A stretch of DNA of 13,282 bases from UBA2253 sp964646985 (GTDB lineage: Bacteria > Bacillota_I > Bacilli_A > ML615J-28 > CAG-698). Where the stretch lies: positions 1 through 13,282 of the forward strand of contig CAZYFI010000035.1 in NCBI GenBank assembly GCA_964646985.1, written 5' to 3'. The position numbers and the translations under genes are program-made. This document shows positions 6,809 through 13,282 of this stretch, in pieces; positions within the stretch are counted from its first letter, which is position 1, and each line of letters opens with the position of its first letter. The notes below the pieces were generated by a model. It made no database searches and was not told where the DNA came from. It was given only the letters and a program-made list of their open reading frames with translations.

Positions 6809-8086
6809 TTAACTCCAAATAACCCAAAGTAGAATATAGCCAGTTAGTACAGCAATTAATGTAAATGGAATACCAATTTTAAAGAAGTCAGAATTTTTCA
6901 CTTCGTAACCAGCCTTCCGCAAAATCCCAATTCCTGTGATATTTGCAGAAGCCCCAATTGGTGTAAAGTTTCCTCCTAAAGTTGCTCCAATCAGCAATCC
7001 AAAATACAAAATATATGGTTCTACTCCAAGTTGAAGAGCGATGGCACCAACAACTGGAAGCATGGTTGCAACATAAGGAATATTGTCTATAAAAGCAGAG
7101 AATAGTACAGAAGCCCATAAAATAAGAGAAAAAATTAAGAATAAATTGTTTCCACTTAATCTAACAAAAAGTTTGCTGATTTCATCAATCACTCCAGCTT
7201 CAGTAATACCACCAATGACAACAAACAGTCCAATTAAAAGCAATAATGTGGTATAATCGATTTCTTTTAATGCTTCAACAAACGGTTTTGTATCTTTTTT
7301 CATCAACATTTTTCTAGTAATACCAACAACAAACAATGATACACAAATGATACCATTGATCAATCCACCAGTCGCAGTAGAAATAACCGGAAAGAAAGAG
7401 GCAATGATGAGAAGTACAATAACCCCTAATAATAACACGGTTGGAAAATAATCATGAACTTCTGTTTTATACACTTCAGCAATTTTTTCTTTTTGGTTTC
7501 TAAAAATCCAAAACAGAATAAGGGCAGACGCAACTGCTCCGGCTTGTACAACCCAGAAAATACCGATTCGTCCTTGAAAAAAGAAGAAATCAAGAAAATC
7601 CATTTTTGCAGCTCCACCAAGCAGGATAGATGTCGTATCTCCCACCAAAGTAGCAGCTCCTTGCAGGTTAGAAGAAACAGCGATGGCAATCACCATGGAT
7701 ATTGGTGATATTTTTAATTTTTTTGCAATATTTAATGCGACAGGGGCAATCATAAGTACCGTTGCTACATTATCGATGAATGCGGAAATAAGCCCAGCAA
7801 ACAAGGCCAAAATAACAATGGTCCATTTTACATTTGGCATTTTTTCTATAATAATATCTGCAAGTCTAGAAGGCATCTTTGATTCAATAAATAGCCCAAC
7901 AACTCCCATGGTTCCAAAAATCATCATAATAACATTCCAATCAATGGCACCAAAGACTTTCGATATTGGTAAAATACCTAATACAACAAAGATAAGTGCA
8001 GAAACCAAAGCAACAATTGCTCGATACTTTGGCAAAGCTAGCAGCAAGACATAAGTGCAGGCAAATAAAATTAATGCTAAAACCAT
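6809..8086 (-). CDS. ArsB/NhaD-type ion transporter (SLC13/CitMHS-like superfamily)
   Basis: This 425-residue membrane protein has about eleven to twelve hydrophobic segments. It shows the twofold repeat of the ion-transporter superfamily: SAFIDNVAT (101-109) in the first half mirrors SAFIDNIPY (330-338) in the second. GDTTS (149-153) correspondingly mirrors the GGNFTPIGASAN block (371-382). This is the ArsB/YbiR/P-protein family layout, which includes arsenite exporters, Na+/H+ antiporters of NhaD type and carriers of unknown substrate. There are no arsR, arsC or arsA neighbours, so an arsenic role is not supported; Na+/H+ exchange or an anion is equally possible. A strong Shine-Dalgarno (AAGGAG, six bases from the ATG) and a promoter at 8122-8150 support its start. 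Ferritin follows 111 bp downstream without a clear terminator. Confidence 0.9.
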   Translation of the reverse strand: MVLALILFACTYVLLLALPKYRAIVALVSALIFVVLGILPISKVFGAIDWNVIMMIFGTMGVVGLFIESKMPSRLADIIIEKMPNVKWTIVILALFAGLISAFIDNVATVLMIAPVALNIAKKLKISPISMVIAIAVSSNLQGAATLVGDTTSILLGGAAKMDFLDFFFFQGRIGIFWVVQAGAVASALILFWIFRNQKEKIAEVYKTEVHDYFPTVLLLGVIVLLIIASFFPVISTATGGLINGIICVSLFVVGITRKMLMKKDTKPFVEALKEIDYTTLLLLIGLFVVIGGITEAGVIDEISKLFVRLSGNNLFLIFSLILWASVLFSAFIDNIPYVATMLPVVGAIALQLGVEPYILYFGLLIGATLGGNFTPIGASANITGIGILRKAGYEVKNSDFFKIGIPFTLIAVLTGYILLWVIWS

Positions 8087-8121
8087 AATCTTCTCCTTAG
8101 TTTATATAAAAAATCCTTATT

Positions 8122-8150
8122 ATTTTAACATAAAAGTCCCTAAATAACAA
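8122..8150 (-). promoter_or_regulatory. Promoter of the ArsB/NhaD-type transporter gene, overlapping a terminator
   Basis: On the minus strand, -35 TTGTTA (plus 8145-8150), a 17-bp spacer and -10 TAAAAT (plus 8122-8127) preceded by an extended TGT. The -35 lies in the loop of the terminator at 8134-8166 and the spacer contains its second arm. Confidence 0.65.
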
Positions 8151-8166
8151 TTGTTTTTAGGGACTT
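8134..8166 (-). terminator. Rho-independent terminator of the ABC exporter operon
   Basis: An 11-bp stem (8134-8144 with 8156-8166, core AAGTCCCTAAA) encloses an 11-base loop that contains the palindrome AACAATTGTT. On the minus strand only a short T run (TTTT) follows, so termination may be partial. It begins four bases past the permease stop codon. Confidence 0.75.
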
Positions 8167-8169
8167 ATC

Positions 8170-9024
8170 TTAAGATTTCTTAATTCGCAAGCGTAAAATT
8201 GAAATGCCATAAAATAAAAAACCCGTCACAAGCAAAATCAATATCGAAGCAAAAGATGAAACCAAAGTTTGGTTGATTTCGAGTTGAATTCCCATGCTTG
8301 AGATGAAATCAGCCACCAATTCTTCAGGTGCACCTTCAAACGTTACACTCATTGGCTTATCCATAATGACTGTTCGAAACAAAGAAACAGAATAAGATCC
8401 AGGGAAGATTTTCACAAAATGTTGTACATAAATTGGCAAATTGCCAATTGGCACATAAATTCCCATTAAGAATCCGATGATGGTTCCAACAATCGTAGAT
8501 AAAGTTCCAAAAGCGCTTTGGCTATGAATAAAGGATATGATGAAGAACAATAGGGCTGAGTTTGCGAAAGTGGAAAGCACAATAATTCCTAATACTTTTA
8601 ATAAAACAAGGATACTAAGCAACTGCCCACCATTGATAAAAATATAGATTTCTCCTAAAATCAAAGTAAAAATAGACATAATCATTCCAATTGAGAAGGA
8701 GCTAATGAGATACCCACCAATTAGCGTTCTCTTTTTCAGTGGTGCAGAATATAAGTCTTTCACAACATTTCTCACATAATCATCAACGATAATACCTAAC
8801 GCTCCAAGTGTTGCTGTCACACTAGATGAGGCTACAAGTCCAGCAACAATCCAACTGTCAATTAAAAATCGAGCATCAGGGACATCCCCCATCGAATTAG
8901 CAATCATGTCACCTAAAAACAAGACATAAAGTCCAATAATCAAAATGACACTAAGCATGGAAAAGAACACTGCTGTACGATCACGAAAGAAAAGGCGAAT
9001 GTTACGTTTTGCAATATTAATCAT
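8170..9024 (-). CDS. ABC-2 type exporter permease
   Basis: This 284-residue permease has six hydrophobic segments at about 20-38, 58-80, 103-125, 137-163, 172-195 and 257-277, the ABC2_membrane layout. The amphipathic start with the charged RLFFRDRTAVFF segment and the cytosolic loop around 82-100 (DDYVRN...YSAPLKKR) match drug/lipid exporter permeases of the DrrB type; that loop is the usual contact with the ATPase. It is the last gene of a three-gene operon and overlaps the ATPase gene by 8 bp (ATGATTAA). The transported substrate cannot be told from sequence. A purine-rich AAAAGGA lies upstream of the start, inside the ATPase gene. Confidence 0.93.
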   Translation of the reverse strand: MINIAKRNIRLFFRDRTAVFFSMLSVILIIGLYVLFLGDMIANSMGDVPDARFLIDSWIVAGLVASSSVTATLGALGIIVDDYVRNVVKDLYSAPLKKRTLIGGYLISSFSIGMIMSIFTLILGEIYIFINGGQLLSILVLLKVLGIIVLSTFANSALLFFIISFIHSQSAFGTLSTIVGTIIGFLMGIYVPIGNLPIYVQHFVKIFPGSYSVSLFRTVIMDKPMSVTFEGAPEELVADFISSMGIQLEINQTLVSSFASILILLVTGFLFYGISILRLRIKKS

Positions 9025-9946
9025 ATTCTTCTATTCCTTTTCCAGTAATTGTTAAGAAAGCATCATCCATTGAACCATTGATTAAAGAAAAACTGATGAT
9101 TTCTTTCTCATAGCGGTTGATAATGGGAACAGCTTCTAAACTATTCTTTAAAATAATCTTTACAAAATCAGCAATAATGGTGTGGTCAAGTGTCTCTTCT
9201 GTTAATTTTTGAGAAAAAAGATTAACATCATCAGGTTTTATCATAAGAATGTCGTGGGAATATTCATTTTTTAATTCTGTAGGAGTTCCAAAAGCAGCAA
9301 TTTCTCCTTCTACAATCACAACTACATAATCAGCATTATCTGCTTCTTCCATGTAGTGTGTTGTTAGAAAAATGGTCATGCCATGCTTTTTTCTTAAAAA
9401 CTCGATGGTTCGCCAAATTTGTTGCCGACTCATTGGATCAAGGCCTGTTGTTGGTTCATCTAAAAATAAAATCTTCGGTAAATTAATCAAAGCTCTTGCA
9501 ATGTCAACTCTTCTTCGTTGTCCACCACTTAATTCTTTGTAACGACGATTTTCTATTTCTTCTAGATTTGTCATCTTTAGAGCTTGTTCAACACGATGAT
9601 GTAAATCATCTTTATCAAATCCATAAAGCGAACCTCGAAAGAGCATGTTTTCTTTGACTGTTAATAAATCATCAAGCACTTTATCTTGAAAAACAACACC
9701 AATCAATTCTTTTATTTTAAAATCATCTTTGCCAATCTCAAATCCATCAATCTCAACATTTCCCATATCACTTTGTAAGATTGTTGTTAAAATATCAATC
9801 GTGGTTGATTTTCCTGCCCCATTCGGCCCAAGAAAAGCAAATAAATCACCTTTCTTCACATAAAAATTGATACCTTTTACTGCATGAATTTCTTTGTAAC
9901 TCTTATGTAAGTTTGATACGGTAATAATATGGTCATTTTTAATCAT
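9017..9946 (-). CDS. ABC transporter ATP-binding protein (DrrA type)
   Basis: This 309-residue ATPase powers the neighbouring ABC-2 permease. All nucleotide-binding motifs are intact: Walker A GPNGAGKST (40-48), Q-loop Q87, signature LSGGQ (139-143), Walker B ILFLDE (159-164), D-loop after GLD, and H-loop H197. The C-terminal extension after about residue 230 ends with the GSMDDAFLTITGK pattern typical of multidrug/daunorubicin-type (DrrA) exporters. It overlaps both neighbours by the same 8 bases, ATGATTAA, which suggests translational coupling and fixed stoichiometry; its own Shine-Dalgarno is weak, in line with coupling. The substrate is unknown. Confidence 0.96.
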   Translation of the reverse strand: MIKNDHIITVSNLHKSYKEIHAVKGINFYVKKGDLFAFLGPNGAGKSTTIDILTTILQSDMGNVEIDGFEIGKDDFKIKELIGVVFQDKVLDDLLTVKENMLFRGSLYGFDKDDLHHRVEQALKMTNLEEIENRRYKELSGGQRRRVDIARALINLPKILFLDEPTTGLDPMSRQQIWRTIEFLRKKHGMTIFLTTHYMEEADNADYVVVIVEGEIAAFGTPTELKNEYSHDILMIKPDDVNLFSQKLTEETLDHTIIADFVKIILKNSLEAVPIINRYEKEIISFSLINGSMDDAFLTITGKGIEEYD

Positions 9947-10490
9947 TTGGTATATCTTCTTTCTTTTGCATTCTAATTATTCTTGTTTTTCCTAATTGCA
10001 TTAACATCACAACCAAACATGTGGCAATGATAAACCATTTCATCAAAGTAAAGCCAGAAGCAAAATAAACTAACCAGTTTATTTGTTTTGGATGGTTCAA
10101 AAATAAAACAACCAAAAGGCTATTTTCAATCATATCTAACACAAAGGCTATCATTGGAAAACTAAGCGACCAAGCAAAGCGCTTTGTTATTTGATACAAA
10201 TGCATGAGTAATACACACAATGAAAACAAGTAAGCAAGTGGCCATATAATATCCAATGTGTATTTTGATACTACATATGCAAAAATACCTTGTTCTCCAT
10301 AAATGTTTGCAAGGTTGTAAAACATGGTAGGAGAATAAAATATCATAGTATCAGGAATCAAAGCACTATTTGTTTTTTGCGCAAGCAAACTACTTGTGAT
10401 GGGTAAAATAACAACAATAAAAATCCCTAAAATAACCAAACCAAGGATAACAAAACGTCCATTTATTTTTTCCGATAATTTTTTCATCAT
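9939..10490 (-). CDS. Uncharacterised membrane protein, first gene of the ABC exporter operon
   Basis: I do not recognise this 183-residue family. It shows an N-terminal hydrophobic helix (about 14-36), an outer segment of about 45 residues (with NSALIPDTMIFYSPTMFYNL), then three further helices at about 83-100, 107-131 and 143-164, and a charged tail (KTRIIRMQKKEDIPND). Acidic and polar residues lie in or near the helices (LDIIWPL, FVLDMIEN). There is no signature of a permease or enzyme. It is the first gene of the operon and overlaps the ATPase gene by 8 bp, so it may be an accessory subunit, an immunity/sensing protein or the substrate-related component of the exporter. The start ATG is followed at once by a second ATG; the GAAGGTGAT Shine-Dalgarno suits either. 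Confidence 0.85.
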   Translation of the reverse strand: MMKKLSEKINGRFVILGLVILGIFIVVILPITSSLLAQKTNSALIPDTMIFYSPTMFYNLANIYGEQGIFAYVVSKYTLDIIWPLAYLFSLCVLLMHLYQITKRFAWSLSFPMIAFVLDMIENSLLVVLFLNHPKQINWLVYFASGFTLMKWFIIATCLVVMLMQLGKTRIIRMQKKEDIPND

Positions 10491-10506
10491 TTATCACCTT
10501 CAAACT

Positions 10507-10535
10507 ATTTTATCATAGGATAAAAATCTAAACAA
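10507..10535 (-). promoter_or_regulatory. Promoter of the ABC exporter operon
   Basis: On the minus strand, -35 TTGTTT (plus 10530-10535), a 17-bp spacer and -10 TAAAAT (plus 10507-10512) with an extended TGA before it. The start would be only about ten bases from the ATG, so the leader is very short. Confidence 0.6.
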
Positions 10536-10543
10536 CACAAAAA

Positions 10544-10565
10544 TGAGTAGCAATTTTGCTACTCA
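10544..10565 (-). terminator. Rho-independent terminator of the GGDEF/HD-GYP gene
   Basis: A perfect inverted repeat TGAGTAGCAA/TTGCTACTCA (10544-10553 with 10556-10565) is followed on the minus strand by five T. The stop codon of the gene (10559-10561) lies inside the stem. Confidence 0.85.
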
Positions 10566-13150
10566 CTTATTTCCTTTTCCATTAATTGTACAAACACATA
10601 AGCTAAATTTGGATCAAATTGTGTCCCAGCATTTGCTTTTATTTCATTTAAGGCTTCAGCAGGAGTTTTCGTTTTACGATATGAACGTTCATTTGTCATG
10701 GCATCATAAGCATCTACAATTGAGATGATTCTTGCCAACAATGGAATGGCTTTTTCTTTTAATCCTTGAGGATATCCCGTACCATCCCAACGCTCATGAT
10801 GTGAAAGAACATATTCTGCAATCGAACTTAATTCTGGCGAAGCTTTCGTAATTCGATATCCGATTTCTGGATGTTTCTTAATTTCCATCCATTCTTCTTC
10901 GTTTAATTTGCCAGGTTTGTTCAAAATTTTTCGATCGATGCTGACTTTTCCGATATCATGCAATGTTGCAAGCAATGATAGTTCATCTAACTCTTTTTGC
11001 ATCAAACCTAGATTTTGTCCCAACATAACAGATAATTCTCGCATCCTTGCTGCGTGTTCTTCCGTTTCTTGACTTTTTTCAAACATCGTAGCGGTAATGG
11101 ACGAAATAAATGAACTGTGCAAACTACTTCTTTCTAACAGTTTACGTTTGTACATAAAATCTTCTGCTATTTTTTGAATAGAACTAATATTTTCATTCGT
11201 TTTCTCTTTGGTTGCAAACCCCAAAGAGAAACTGACAACTGTACCAGTATCATGCAAATCATTTTTGTCTTGCTCACACTTTGCTTGAATTTTCTTTAAA
11301 TAATAATATGCAGTTTCACTATCTGTATTTGGAAGTAAAATAGTAAATTCATCGCCACCAGTACGTGCAACAACATCATCACTTCGCACACAGGATTTTA
11401 TGATCTCAGCTGTTTTTTGAATCAATCGATCCCCTTCGTCGTGACCAAATGCATCATTCGTTAATTTAAGTCCATTGATGTCGCCAATAATAATCGAAAG
11501 TGGAAGATATTGAGTATTATCAAAGCGAGTCAACTCTTTTTCAAAAAAAGCACGATTGAAAAGTCCGGTTAATACATCATGTTGACTCATATATTGCACT
11601 TCAAGTTGCTTGATTTTTTGGTCGCTGATATCTAACACCAAACCTTCAAGAGATTCCACAACACCAGTTTCAGAATAGATTGGTTGCCCTTGCTCTAACA
11701 CCCATTTTCGTTTTCCTGATGCTGTAATCAATATATATTCTTCTCGAATTGGTGTATGATTTTTAACTGCAGCAACCCATACTTCCCATAAATGCTCTTG
11801 AAACTCAGGAGCAATTAAATCATTATAAGATAAATCACGATTATTCAGCAAACTTTCCGGTTTATGTCCAGTCAGTTCGAAACATCCCTCTGACACAAAT
11901 TGCATGGTCCAATCACGATCAAAACTACATTTATAGGCAAGGCCCGGCAAGTTTGCCAACAAGACTCGATGACTCCTAGCCTGTTCTTTTAAAATCTTCT
12001 CTTCTAGTTTTCTTGCAGAAATATCACAAAATGAAACCACTACAAATTCTACTTTATCTTGAATCACAAGAGGATTTGCAAAAAATTCAGCACTAAAATT
12101 TGATCCGTCTTTACGCCAAAAAACATCTTTGTCACTTCGAACAGCATTTCCCGTTTTAAAAACCTGATGCAATTGACATTCTTCTACAGGTAAAATTTGA
12201 TTAAACATATTATGATGATGGATGAGAAGATGAGAATTTTTGCCAATTAAGTCTTCTTTTTTATTATAGCCTAATACTTTAACACAATTATGATTGCAAA
12301 AAATAATATTCCCATGTAAATCAATTGCATAAATGCCTTCTTCAGTGGTATCCAAAAATGCTTGAAGTCGTTCTTCATTCGGAGTCATTAAAGTATCGCC
12401 TAATTCATCATATAAAGGCAATTTGATACTGGACAAAACTCCACTAACTTGTTGGTCTAGGTCGCGCAAATATGTGATGTGATGTTCGGTTTTGACGACC
12501 TGATGTGACTTTGTGATTAATTCTACTTCGATGGTATTCATAGAACCTTTTCCAGAAATAAGTTCATCATTTTCAAAGAAATTCATAAATAAATTAATAG
12601 AGTTGGAAGATACTAGACTGAAAATACTTTTTTGTTTTATCTCATCTGCTGAGTATCCCACCAAAGAAAGAGCACCAGAACTAGCATAGATGATTTGGTA
12701 GTCCATCCCAATAATCAAGGTCATTTCCTTGTTCGTTATTGGTTTTTTTGTAAAATCAACATGCATTTCATTTTGTGCATGTTCTTCATACACCACCAAA
12801 ACTGTATTTTTATTTATTAAGAATACTTTCACAAAATATTGAGAATTCAAAAAAGTCGAAAATCCAGAAAAAGTTTTTTGCTTATGAAGAATTGCATTTT
12901 CACAAAAGCTTTTCCAAAGCAAGTATTCTTCTTCATTGTTTGTAAAAACCTGTTTTCCTTTTCTTTTCAAAAAAGTTTTTTTAGGTATTTGAAATAATAA
13001 TGAAAACAATTCATTGATTTCAACAAACGAAAAACCTAAAAAATCGCCATCTTTCATTTTAACCTTTAAGAGAGCGTAAGGGATTTCGCTTTGATTCATG
13101 ACAGTTTTCCATTTTGAAAAATTCACTTTATCTACCTCGAAAATATTCAT
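10559..13150 (-). CDS. Cytosolic PAS-GGDEF-HD-GYP c-di-GMP turnover protein
   Basis: This is a soluble protein of 863 residues with no membrane helix. Up to four PAS-type domains come first (about 20-125 and 135-240, weaker; 258-380 and 395-512, clear, ending in DISARK and DISDQK). GGDEF follows (about 520-660), then HD-GYP (about 670-855). The cyclase site is intact, GGDEF at 598-602 with an RSDD I-site at 589-592, so it should make c-di-GMP with product inhibition. HD-GYP is also intact: H731-D732 (HDIGK), H760, H784-H785, GTGYP (790-794) and D813/D816, predicting hydrolysis of c-di-GMP. It could switch between both activities through its PAS domains. Start: the ATG at 13150 has no Shine-Dalgarno, whereas a GTG at 13126 (codon 9) has GAGGT seven bases upstream, so the shorter form of 855 residues is a serious alternative. 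Confidence 0.95.
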   Translation of the reverse strand: MNIFEVDKVNFSKWKTVMNQSEIPYALLKVKMKDGDFLGFSFVEINELFSLLFQIPKKTFLKRKGKQVFTNNEEEYLLWKSFCENAILHKQKTFSGFSTFLNSQYFVKVFLINKNTVLVVYEEHAQNEMHVDFTKKPITNKEMTLIIGMDYQIIYASSGALSLVGYSADEIKQKSIFSLVSSNSINLFMNFFENDELISGKGSMNTIEVELITKSHQVVKTEHHITYLRDLDQQVSGVLSSIKLPLYDELGDTLMTPNEERLQAFLDTTEEGIYAIDLHGNIIFCNHNCVKVLGYNKKEDLIGKNSHLLIHHHNMFNQILPVEECQLHQVFKTGNAVRSDKDVFWRKDGSNFSAEFFANPLVIQDKVEFVVVSFCDISARKLEEKILKEQARSHRVLLANLPGLAYKCSFDRDWTMQFVSEGCFELTGHKPESLLNNRDLSYNDLIAPEFQEHLWEVWVAAVKNHTPIREEYILITASGKRKWVLEQGQPIYSETGVVESLEGLVLDISDQKIKQLEVQYMSQHDVLTGLFNRAFFEKELTRFDNTQYLPLSIIIGDINGLKLTNDAFGHDEGDRLIQKTAEIIKSCVRSDDVVARTGGDEFTILLPNTDSETAYYYLKKIQAKCEQDKNDLHDTGTVVSFSLGFATKEKTNENISSIQKIAEDFMYKRKLLERSSLHSSFISSITATMFEKSQETEEHAARMRELSVMLGQNLGLMQKELDELSLLATLHDIGKVSIDRKILNKPGKLNEEEWMEIKKHPEIGYRITKASPELSSIAEYVLSHHERWDGTGYPQGLKEKAIPLLARIISIVDAYDAMTNERSYRKTKTPAEALNEIKANAGTQFDPNLAYVFVQLMEKEISE

Positions 13151-13162
13151 TATTTACGAATA

Positions 13163-13191
13163 AAAGTATTATCAAAAACACATAATACTTT
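13163..13191. repeat. Perfect 10-bp inverted repeat in the leader of the GGDEF/HD-GYP gene
   Basis: AAAGTATTAT (13163-13172) and ATAATACTTT (13182-13191) are perfect reverse complements separated by nine bases. It lies between the predicted transcription start (about 13214) and the start codon. It may be an operator or a leader hairpin; the 65-90 base leader shows no GEMM motif. Confidence 0.6.
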
Positions 13192-13220
13192 CAAATCAAT
13201 TTTTTCACACTTTAAAAGAT

Positions 13221-13249
13221 ATTATACCTTATTTTGTTTTGATTCACAA
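13221..13249 (-). promoter_or_regulatory. Promoter of the GGDEF/HD-GYP gene
   Basis: On the minus strand, -35 TTGTGA (plus 13244-13249), a 17-bp spacer and a perfect -10 TATAAT (plus 13221-13226). The start near 13214 gives a leader of about 65 bases to the ATG or about 90 to the alternative GTG. Confidence 0.7.
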
Positions 13250-13282
13250 TGTTTTTTCCAATAAAAAAAGTTTCAATTCCTT

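Noticed and set aside
6809..8086. Arsenic resistance operon based on the ArsB-like transporter
   Set aside because: No arsR, arsC, arsA or arsD neighbour is present, and the superfamily includes Na+/H+ exchangers and carriers with other substrates.
13140..13214. A second c-di-GMP riboswitch in the leader of the GGDEF/HD-GYP gene
   Set aside because: The leader has no GGACGCAAAGC or GCAAACC block and is too short for a GEMM aptamer plus platform.
1..13282. UGA read as tryptophan (Mycoplasma-type code)
   Set aside because: All nine genes run full length under the standard code, use TGG for Trp and end with TAA or TAG at sites fitting the terminators.
1..13282. Mobile element, phage, CRISPR array or toxin-antitoxin island
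   Set aside because: No transposase, integrase, repeat-spacer pattern or phage gene is seen; the single tRNA is not followed by an integrase or a repeated tRNA 3' end within the window.

Overview
The window looks like a chromosomal segment from a low-GC, Gram-positive-type bacterium (Bacillota/Mycoplasmatota side). The DNA is strongly AT-rich, promoters are of the TTGACA/TATAAT type, often with an extended TGn, and Shine-Dalgarno sites are AAGGAG-like. All stops identified are TAA or TAG, and tryptophan is written TGG, so nothing points to UGA recoding. A free-living Acholeplasma/Izemoplasma/Haloplasma-like or Erysipelotrichia-like lineage would fit, but this is inference from style only. All nine protein genes are on the minus strand; the only plus-strand gene is a tRNA.

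Right to left (the direction of transcription): a cytosolic four-PAS GGDEF/HD-GYP protein (10559-13150) with an intact diguanylate cyclase motif, I-site and HD-GYP site. Next is a three-gene ABC exporter operon with 8-bp overlaps (10490-8170: unknown four-helix membrane protein, ATPase, ABC-2 permease). It is followed by an ArsB/NhaD-type ion transporter (8086-6809), a FtnA-type ferritin (6697-6182), and a two-gene operon of a PII-like protein and a CPA2 cation/proton antiporter (6091-4539). A tRNA with a GGT anticodon then lies on the plus strand (4412-4485). Finally come two membrane-anchored GGDEF-EAL proteins (4267-1682 and 1636-203).

At the left edge, on the minus strand, sits a class I cyclic di-GMP (GEMM-I) riboswitch with its own strong promoter, directed at a gene outside the window. 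Together with the three c-di-GMP turnover proteins this makes the segment a c-di-GMP neighbourhood: one protein that can make (and probably degrade) the messenger, one likely phosphodiesterase with an external sensor, one probably degenerate GGDEF-EAL protein, and an RNA receptor.

The intergenic regions are compact. Rho-independent terminators lie at or just past stop codons, and the next gene's -35 box often starts within a few bases of them; at 8122-8166 terminator and promoter overlap. No stretch of more than 300 bases lacks a gene. The most interesting items are the riboswitch, the PII-like/antiporter pair, the odd tRNA and the altered EAL site of the 477-residue protein.
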